Shown one piece after another: positions 8,609 to 12,394 of a stretch of 12,394 bases of DNA. Both the position numbers and the translations under genes were made by a program. The notes under the pieces were generated by a model that made no database searches, was not told where the DNA came from, and was given only the letters and a program-made list of their open reading frames with translations. Source of the DNA: CAYGTK01 sp964352775 (GTDB taxonomy: Bacteria > Bacteroidota > Bacteroidia > Chitinophagales > CAIOSU01); contig CAYGTK010000130.1 in NCBI GenBank assembly GCA_964352775.1, positions 1 through 12,394 on the forward strand. Reading direction: 5' to 3'. Position 1 is the stretch's first letter. Every line of letters begins with the position of its first letter.

Positions 8609-8959
8609 ATGACTATTTCACTTTGTTGTATTGACAAATCTGACTATCAAGAGTTTACAAGTAAGTCTGCAGGGTATAGAGGAGATGTATATGTTGAAAT
8701 TAACAATAAACTTTATCACATATTGTTTTATGACATTGTAAGGTTGAATCAAGACTTTAACGACCAGCTAAAAGACCAAGGCTACTATATAACAGATCCA
8801 AACCTTGTAATACTATCAGAAGTCACTTCGGAAAATTTAATTTCTATAATTCCAATACTATATAGAGAAGGTTACTTCTCCAAGGTTGTACCTATTGACA
8901 TGCAAGAAGTTCGCGAATTAAACTTAGTTAAAATGGCAGAGGTTAACATGCCCCGCTAG
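8609..8959 (+). CDS. Candidate immunity protein for the RHS C-terminal domain
   Basis: The 116-residue protein matches no family I recognise. Its ATG lies one base after the RHS-tip stop, the usual place for a cognate immunity gene in polymorphic toxin systems. It has no signal peptide or membrane segment, so it should be cytoplasmic, and acidic residues outnumber basic ones (about 17 to 11), as is common for immunity proteins. Predicted pattern: a beta-rich first half (GDVYVEINNKLYHILFYDIV) and a helix-plus-strand second half (SENLISIIPILYREGYFSKV). Composition is AT-rich compared with the flanking housekeeping genes, as is the RHS tip, fitting horizontal gain. The immunity role rests on position alone. 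Confidence 0.7.
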   Translation: MTISLCCIDKSDYQEFTSKSAGYRGDVYVEINNKLYHILFYDIVRLNQDFNDQLKDQGYYITDPNLVILSEVTSENLISIIPILYREGYFSKVVPIDMQEVRELNLVKMAEVNMPR

Positions 8960-8999
8960 CGCATTCTATGATAAATACAAATTTCAGTTGTTTAAAAAA

Positions 9000-9149
9000 T
9001 CATGCTGCAAACTTTGATAGTGGAACGAACGGTGTACCCCTGTTCACCACCGCTATTATTCTGTGCAGCAGCTTGTTCCTGATGGCGTTCATTATCAGCA
9101 TGCCGTTCCTTCCCTCGCTAGCACCAGCGGGGGGATATTCTATCCTTCA
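9000..9149 (-). pseudogene. IS110-family transposase, C-terminal fragment
   Basis: Read on the minus strand, the frame ending at TGA 9002-9000 encodes EGRNGMLIMNAIRNK then LLHRIIAVVNRGTPFV and PLSKFAA. This closely resembles the C-terminus of IS110-family (Transposase_20) proteins, which end with an EGK.KM..INAIRNKLV.R.FAV.....PY pattern. Only about 45 residues remain, bounded upstream by an in-frame TGA, so the DEDD and Transposase_20 core is gone. The 63-residue plus-strand frame over the same bases is its antisense shadow. It lies about 40 bp beyond the end of the immunity candidate and points toward it. Confidence 0.72.
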
Positions 9150-9247
9150 AATTTTTTAAACTTACTTCGCAGTATAGCTTTGTCTTCTGAAACTAATTTA
9201 TCAATATCAATGAAAGACCCAAACTTATTTTGAATTCCCCCTTGCTG
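9140..9247 (-). pseudogene. C-terminal fragment of an unidentified gene
   Basis: A 35-codon minus-strand stretch ends at TAG 9142-9140 and reads QQGGIQNKFGSF then IDIDKLVSEDKAILRSKFKKFEG. Its amphipathic composition looks like real protein rather than chance sequence, but I cannot assign a family. It begins exactly at the REP-like palindrome and stops where the IS110 fragment begins, so it seems to be a gene tail caught between two mobile-element remnants. Confidence 0.35.
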
Positions 9248-9296
9248 TCACAAGTATGCTACTTGTGACTGACAGGCCGGCCAGTTTGTAACTGGC
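9247..9296. repeat. Pair of REP-like palindromes
   Basis: Two hairpins lie side by side. The first is GTCACAAGTA, loop TGC, TACTTGTGAC (9247-9256 and 9260-9269), a perfect 10-bp stem. The second is GCCAGT, loop TTGTA, ACTGGC (9280-9285 and 9291-9296). On the minus strand they come just after the stop of the RAYT fragment, the usual position of REP palindromes mobilised by these single-strand transposases. Confidence 0.65.
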
Positions 9297-9308
9297 GAGT
9301 GAGGTAAG

Positions 9309-9434
9309 CTAGCCAACTAACTGAATGGGTAATTGGTTCTTACCACCGCTGTAGTCATTAGCACTGCTATATGGGTAATGTTCCGCTTCATCTACAAAAC
9401 ACCAACTCCTAAAAGCCCGCCCAACTAAGAACAT
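9309..9434 (-). pseudogene. REP-associated tyrosine transposase (RAYT, Y1 family), C-terminal fragment
   Basis: On the minus strand the frame ending at TAG 9311-9309 encodes CFVDEAEHYPYSSANDYSGG then KNQLPIQLVG. This fits the C-terminal NPV.AGFV...EHY.YSSA.DY.G..GLL.V.L pattern of Bacteroidota IS200-like RAYT proteins. An in-frame TAA precedes the ATG at 9434, and the HUH motif and catalytic tyrosine region are absent, so only a tail remains. Residues before CFVDE (LVGRAFRSW) match the family poorly and may be decayed. The adjoining palindromes support the assignment. Confidence 0.65.
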
Positions 9435-9456
9435 TTACGCCCATTAACCTCCATTT

Positions 9457-9480
9457 CAGTTTTTAGATATCTAAAAACTG
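9457..9480. repeat. Perfect 24-bp palindrome
   Basis: The half-site CAGTTTTTAGAT is followed at once by its exact reverse complement ATCTAAAAACTG, with no spacer. It could be a dimeric regulator site, a recombinase or transposon end, or a cruciform. With no loop and no gene end beside it, it is unlikely to be an ordinary terminator. Confidence 0.8.
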
Positions 9481-9525
9481 CTCACAGGTCAACGGCTTAC
9501 ACATTATCTTATCCCCTTATTTGTT

Positions 9526-9605
9526 TGTAACCCTTGCTATCATTAGGTTAGTAAAATCGTCCTAAGCCGCCAAAACACGGGCTGTAACCCTTGCTATCAC
9601 TAGGT
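9526..9605 (+). repeat. Two-copy 23-bp direct repeat
   Basis: Copies at 9526-9548 and 9583-9605 share TGTAACCCTTGCTATCA followed by TTAGGT or CTAGGT, 22 of 23 bases identical, with start points 57 bp apart. The 34 bp between them show no gene. Two copies are too few for a CRISPR call; a mobile-element footprint or a dispersed repeat is more likely. Confidence 0.7.
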
Positions 9606-9814
9606 CCATTTTTGGCAGTGCCCCGTAGATGTACCATTTTCGCCATAATGCTTCCATAATTATATTTTGCAATACATTAATAAGGCGCGAAAAGCCAAAT
9701 AGTTGGCCTAACACCGTACCCCAAAATTGTCAACTTATCGACGTTTCAGCAGCGTGTAGCAAACTAATTTTTCGTGGCTATTGTATTACTTTCATAACTA
9801 AACACAACACTACT
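9606..9814. other. Intergenic leader upstream of the DUF427 gene
   Basis: About 210 bp with no credible gene. The frame open from ATG 9629 into the DUF427 gene is low-complexity and unlike the family, so I treat it as non-coding. TAATTTTT (9765-9772) resembles the Bacteroidota -7 element TAnnTTTG but has only a poor upstream TTTC partner. A promoter for the downstream run must be here but cannot be placed with confidence. Confidence 0.35.
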
Positions 9815-10096
9815 ATGAAAGCAATATGGAACGGAGCGGTAATTGCAGAGAGTAACGATACCATCATAATTGAGGGGAACCACTATTTTCCGCCCAATTC
9901 TATCAAGAAAGAACTTTTTAGCGAAACCGATACAAGTACCAGCTGCTTCTGGAAAGGAAAAGCTAATTACTATACCATTACCGTAGATGGAAAGGAAAAC
10001 AAAGATGCAGCTTGGTACTACCCAGAACCAACAGAAGCTGTAGGCGATATTAAAAACTACTTGGCCTTTTGGCGGGGCGTAGAAGTAGTAGACTAA
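9815..10096 (+). CDS. DUF427 domain-containing protein
   Basis: The 93-residue product matches the DUF427 family over its full length: MKAIWNGAVIAESNDTIIIE, EGNHYFPPNSI, a central CFWKGKANYYTITVDGK, then NKDAAWYYPEPTEAV and NYLAFWRGVEV. The family is a small all-beta protein of unknown biochemical role, conserved from bacteria to fungi. ATG 9815 is chosen because similarity starts exactly there; an in-frame ATG at 9629 would add 62 residues that do not resemble the family. No signal peptide, so cytoplasmic. It is the first gene of a compact plus-strand run and ends 21 bp before the zinc-ribbon gene. Confidence 0.9.
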   Translation: MKAIWNGAVIAESNDTIIIEGNHYFPPNSIKKELFSETDTSTSCFWKGKANYYTITVDGKENKDAAWYYPEPTEAVGDIKNYLAFWRGVEVVD

Positions 10097-10117
10097 AACA
10101 CCACTAAACCAACCACA

Positions 10118-10363
10118 ATGAGCAATAATACAGCACCCGAAGGTATATGCCCCAACTGCTGGGGAAAACAAGAATACGGCGGAAAATACCAGCAAATGGT
10201 AGAAGATGAACGCATAGATGTGAAGAACCACAAGAAGAAGGATGCCTTTGTGAAAAACTTCATCGTGAACTTTGCGCAGGGCATAACGTTGAAACGAGAA
10301 GAGAACGGAAACGGATATGTTTGCCCTAAGTGTAAAACGAAATATAAAGAAGTGGTTCGCTAA
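10118..10363 (+). CDS. Small zinc-ribbon protein, conserved hypothetical
   Basis: This 81-residue protein has two CxxC knuckles: C11 and C14 in GICPNCWGKQEYGG, and a second pair in YVCPKCKTKY near the C-terminus. Together they can bind one zinc ion as a split zinc ribbon. Between them is a charged, probably helical stretch (VEDERIDVKNHKKKDAFVKN). I recognise it as a small conserved protein of Flavobacteria-like genomes with no known function. Its TAA is separated by one base from the start of the YtxJ-like gene, implying translational coupling. Confidence 0.82.
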   Translation: MSNNTAPEGICPNCWGKQEYGGKYQQMVEDERIDVKNHKKKDAFVKNFIVNFAQGITLKREENGNGYVCPKCKTKYKEVVR

Positions 10364-10364
10364 T

Positions 10365-10703
10365 ATGAATTGGAATCAATTAACAGAGAGTAGTCAAATA
10401 GATGCTATACTAGAAGCCTCAAAGCAAAAGCCACAGGCTATTTTTAAACACAGCACCCGCTGCTCCATAAGTAGTATGGCCAAGCGGAGATTGGAGTCGG
10501 AATGGGATCTATCTTCTGATGAGGTAGAGGTGCATTTCTTAGATCTTATTAGCTATCGCGATGTGTCAAATGCCATAGCTCACAAAACGGGAGTAATGCA
10601 TCAATCGCCTCAGCTGATATTGCTCCGTAATGGAGAAGTGCTGGCGCATAGTTCTCACGAAGGTATCGATGCCTATTCGGTCAAGCAGGCCATTCAGCAA
10701 TAA
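10365..10703 (+). CDS. ytxJ: YtxJ-like bacillithiol system redox protein (DUF2847)
   Basis: The 112-residue protein has the thioredoxin-like YtxJ signature: FKHSTRCSISSMAKRRLE with a single conserved Cys (C33), then VHFLDLISYRDVSNAIA, HQSPQLILLRNGEV with the cis-Pro position of the thioredoxin fold, and SHEGI. YtxJ proteins occur in organisms that make bacillithiol and are thought to act as monothiol bacilliredoxins, removing bacillithiol from oxidised proteins; this rests mainly on phylogenetic profile. The start at 10365 is chosen because it is an ATG one base after the previous stop and similarity starts there; an earlier in-frame start at 10317 would overlap the zinc-ribbon gene heavily. 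The malic enzyme starts 9 bp after its stop. Confidence 0.88.
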   Translation: MNWNQLTESSQIDAILEASKQKPQAIFKHSTRCSISSMAKRRLESEWDLSSDEVEVHFLDLISYRDVSNAIAHKTGVMHQSPQLILLRNGEVLAHSSHEGIDAYSVKQAIQQ

Positions 10704-10712
10704 ACAACCACC

Positions 10713-11900
10713 ATGTCAACCATCAACGAACAATCACTCTTCTTACACGAGAAGTTGCGTGGAAAAATAGCTATAGAAACTAAAATGAACGTGCGTACGA
10801 AAGATGATCTTTCGTTACTGTACTCCCCTGGAGTAGCCGCACCCTGCCTAGAAATAGCTAAGAACCCTGAAGATGTTTGGAAGTATACTATCAAGAGCAA
10901 TACGGTAGCTATAGTTACCGATGGATCGGCGGTATTGGGATTAGGTAACATTGGTGCCTCGGCCTCTATTCCTGTTATGGAAGGTAAGGCTATGCTATTC
11001 AAGCGATTTGCTGATATAGATGCTTTCCCAATTTGTTTGGATACGCAGGATACGGATGAGATAGTGGAAACCGTTAGGCGAATTGCTCCAGTATTCGGTG
11101 GTATTAATCTGGAAGACATTTCGGCCCCGAGAAGTTTTGAGGTGGAGGAGCGCCTTCAAGACCTAGGTATACCTGTTTTCCATGATGACCAGCACGGAAC
11201 AGCTATAGTAGTGCTTGCCGCCTTGATCAATAGTTGTAAACTATTGGGTAAAGATCTCGCCGATCTTAAAGTAGTTATAAATGGCGCAGGTGCGGCTGGT
11301 ATAGCCATTGCCAGATTACTGCGCTGCGTTAATAGCGACGACCAAGTATGTATTCCTGTAGATGAAGTTATCGTTTGCGATAGCAAGGGGATCATCAGTC
11401 GCGATCGTGAGGATCTTAGTCCAGTAAAGCAAGAGATATTAGGTTACAGTAACCCGAACAACACCAATGGTAGTTTTAGAGATGCTATAGTAGATGCCGA
11501 TGTATTCATTGGCGTAAGCATAGGCGGTTTGATGAATGCAGACGATGTGCGCACCATGGCGAAAAACCCAATGATATTCGGACTAGCTAATCCCGACCCA
11601 GAAATTATGCCCGACGAAGCCAAAAAAGGTGGCGCGGCAATAGTAGGTACAGGCAGAAGCGATTTCCCTAATCAGGTGAATAACGTACTCGGCTTTCCAG
11701 GAATATTCAGAGGTGCTTTAGATGCACGAGCAAAAACCATTTCCCCTAAAATGAAACTTGCCGCAGCGCATGCCATAGCAAGAAGTGTGAGTCACCTAGC
11801 TGCCGACCATATCATACCCAGCAGCCTGAACGAAAAAGTAGCCTACGAAGTGGCCCGTGCGGTAAAAGAAGCAGCATTGGAAGAAAATGGACAGCTTTAA
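10713..11900 (+). CDS. NAD(P)-dependent malic enzyme, short form
   Basis: Malic enzyme oxidatively decarboxylates malate to pyruvate and CO2, making NADH or NADPH. All motifs are present in 395 residues: the catalytic Tyr in LLYSPGVAAPC (Y37), VTDGSAVLGLGNIG (68-81), the catalytic Lys in EGKAMLFKRFADIDAFP (K92), metal ligands in GGINLEDISAPRSFEVE (E134, D135) and FHDDQHGTA (D158, D159), the dinucleotide-binding VINGAGAAGIAIARLL (188-203), and the C-terminal GLANPDPEIMPDEA and FPNQVNNVLGFPGIFRGALD. It is the roughly 400-residue form, without the phosphotransacetylase-like C-terminal domain carried by the long MaeB enzymes that are also common in Bacteroidota. Cofactor choice cannot be read off with confidence. 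It follows the YtxJ-like gene by 9 bp and overlaps the next start by 14 bp. Confidence 0.95.
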   Translation: MSTINEQSLFLHEKLRGKIAIETKMNVRTKDDLSLLYSPGVAAPCLEIAKNPEDVWKYTIKSNTVAIVTDGSAVLGLGNIGASASIPVMEGKAMLFKRFADIDAFPICLDTQDTDEIVETVRRIAPVFGGINLEDISAPRSFEVEERLQDLGIPVFHDDQHGTAIVVLAALINSCKLLGKDLADLKVVINGAGAAGIAIARLLRCVNSDDQVCIPVDEVIVCDSKGIISRDREDLSPVKQEILGYSNPNNTNGSFRDAIVDADVFIGVSIGGLMNADDVRTMAKNPMIFGLANPDPEIMPDEAKKGGAAIVGTGRSDFPNQVNNVLGFPGIFRGALDARAKTISPKMKLAAAHAIARSVSHLAADHIIPSSLNEKVAYEVARAVKEAALEENGQL

Positions 11901-12282
11901 GCTATATACCGATAGGCTAATTATTGAGCCATTTACTACTGCCGACGCTCCATTCATTCTAGAATTGGTAAACACCCCCGATTGGAAAAAGTACATCAGC
12001 GATGGTGGAGTAGATGATCTAGAAAAGGCCGAGAACTACATCACAAGAGCACTTCTAGCTCAATATGAGCAGTTTGGTTTTGGCCTTTATAAAACAAACC
12101 TAAAAGATAGCCACACACCGATAGGTATGTGTGGATTGGTAAAGCGAAACTATCTTGATATGCCAGACCTAGGTTTCGCCATACTACCCACGTACTACCG
12201 AAAAGGATATACGGAAGAAGCTTCGCTGGCAATTCTAAAATACGCTAAGGAGCAACCCAAGTTTCTTGAGAGACTGCAATGA
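11887..12282 (+). pseudogene. GNAT family N-acetyltransferase (RimJ/RimL type), C-terminally truncated
   Basis: The 131 residues cover the N-terminal and central GNAT regions: LYTDRLIIEPFTTADAPFI, the beta strands IGMCGLVKRNY and PDLGFAILPTYYRKGY with the acetyl-CoA loop around RKGYTEEAS (105-113). Family members usually have 165-185 residues, and the ...LEKLGF motif and last strand are missing. Right after the TGA, one frame back, bases 12285-12320 encode TALALPIHYESN, which resembles the expected ..LAITLP.N..S segment, so an indel near 12270-12284 probably broke the gene. Fewer than 15 further bases precede the tRNA-side terminator, so the rest has been lost. The ATG overlaps the malic enzyme end by 14 bp. 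Any activity is doubtful. Intact RimJ/RimL relatives acetylate N-terminal or other amines. Confidence 0.7.
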
Positions 12283-12332
12283 AAACTGCACTTGCACTAC
12301 CTATACATTATGAAAGCAACTTGATGGACCCC

Positions 12333-12366
12333 AAACAAAAAGCCCCTCATGAAAACATGAAGGGCT
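12333..12366 (-). terminator. Rho-independent terminator downstream of the tRNA
   Basis: On the minus strand AGCCCTTCATG, loop TTTT, CATGAGGGGCT forms an 11-bp stem with one G-U pair, followed by TTTTGTTTGG. The U-tract, and the fact that the odd pair is G-U on this strand but A-C on the other, set its direction. It ends transcription of the tRNA entering from the right edge. Confidence 0.8.
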
Positions 12367-12377
12367 ACCGTTCTTAT

Positions 12378-12394
12378 TGGGGTGGAAGACGGGA
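12378..12394 (-). tRNA. 3' end of a tRNA, probably tRNA-His
   Basis: The minus strand reads T-CCCGT-CTTCCAC-C-CCA into the window: the last T-loop base, the 3' side of the T stem, a 7-nt acceptor strand, a C at discriminator position 73 and an encoded CCA. C73 together with a CCAC acceptor end is characteristic of tRNA-His. The anticodon is outside the window, so the identity is not proven. Confidence 0.65.

Noticed and set aside
8968..9159. 63-residue plus-strand frame with a hydrophobic stretch
   Set aside because: It is antisense to the IS110-family fragment, whose minus-strand reading is much more protein-like; the apparent membrane segment is a by-product.
9333..9428. 31-residue plus-strand frame (TTG start) with a single membrane-like segment
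   Set aside because: It lies antisense to the RAYT fragment, has no good start and no family.
9526..9605. Two-copy repeat as a CRISPR remnant
   Set aside because: There are only two units, no cas genes, and no third copy in the window.
9692..9709. 7-bp hairpin followed by TTTT on the minus strand
   Set aside because: No minus-strand gene reads into it from the right, and the stem is short; chance is as likely.
9629..9814. 62-residue N-terminal extension of the DUF427 protein
   Set aside because: The family begins exactly at ATG 9815, and the upstream residues look like translated non-coding DNA.
9764..10231. 155-residue minus-strand frame, cysteine- and phenylalanine-rich
   Set aside because: It is antisense to the DUF427 and zinc-ribbon genes and has no recognisable domain.
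10317..10364. Earlier start for the YtxJ-like gene
   Set aside because: It would overlap the end of the zinc-ribbon gene by about 47 bp and adds residues unlike the family.
10694..11119. 141-residue minus-strand frame
   Set aside because: It is the antisense shadow of the malic enzyme gene, which has all its family motifs.

Overview
The window comes from a member of the Bacteroidota. It carries a SprB-repeat surface protein with a type B type IX secretion (T9SS) sorting domain followed by a PorP/SprF partner, a DnaG whose CHC2-type zinc ligands are replaced as in other Bacteroidota, a YtxJ (bacillithiol-associated) protein, and Bacteroidota-type RHS and REP-associated transposase sequences. 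I cannot place it below phylum.

Layout. (1) 3-4770, plus strand: the 3' part of a very large adhesin-like gene (15 SprB repeats and a gliding-motility C-terminal domain), then one base later a PorP/SprF-like outer-membrane protein. This is a T9SS type B cargo and partner pair. (2) 4817-6764, minus strand: dnaG, convergent with the pair and interrupted by a 10-N scaffold gap. The gap hides about 60 nt of the N-terminal domain and breaks the frame artificially. (3) 6866-7315, minus: a DinB-fold protein. (4) 7381-9605: an accessory island. It holds an orphan RHS tip with an uncharacterised C-terminal toxin-like domain, a tightly linked candidate immunity gene, and then, all on the minus strand, fossil 3' ends of an IS110-family transposase, an unidentified gene and a REP-associated tyrosine transposase (RAYT), with REP-like palindromes beside the RAYT end. 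A perfect 24-bp palindrome and a 23-bp direct repeat follow. (5) 9815-12282, plus: a compact housekeeping run of DUF427, a small zinc-ribbon protein, a YtxJ-like protein, a short malic enzyme and a C-terminally truncated GNAT acetyltransferase, with gaps of 21, 1, 9 and -14 nt. (6) 12333-12394, minus: a terminator and the 3' end of what looks like tRNA-His.

How it fits together. The first two genes should act jointly, the second helping export or anchor the first. The RHS tip and its neighbour have the form of a polymorphic toxin and immunity cassette cut off from its large RHS body, and the transposon debris beside it suggests repeated rearrangement at this spot. The last plus-strand run is probably one transcript. 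It joins a redox protein of the bacillithiol system to an enzyme that can make NAD(P)H, but a functional link is only inference. The most novel-looking element is the RHS C-terminal domain (about residues 290-380) with its unrecognised partner.
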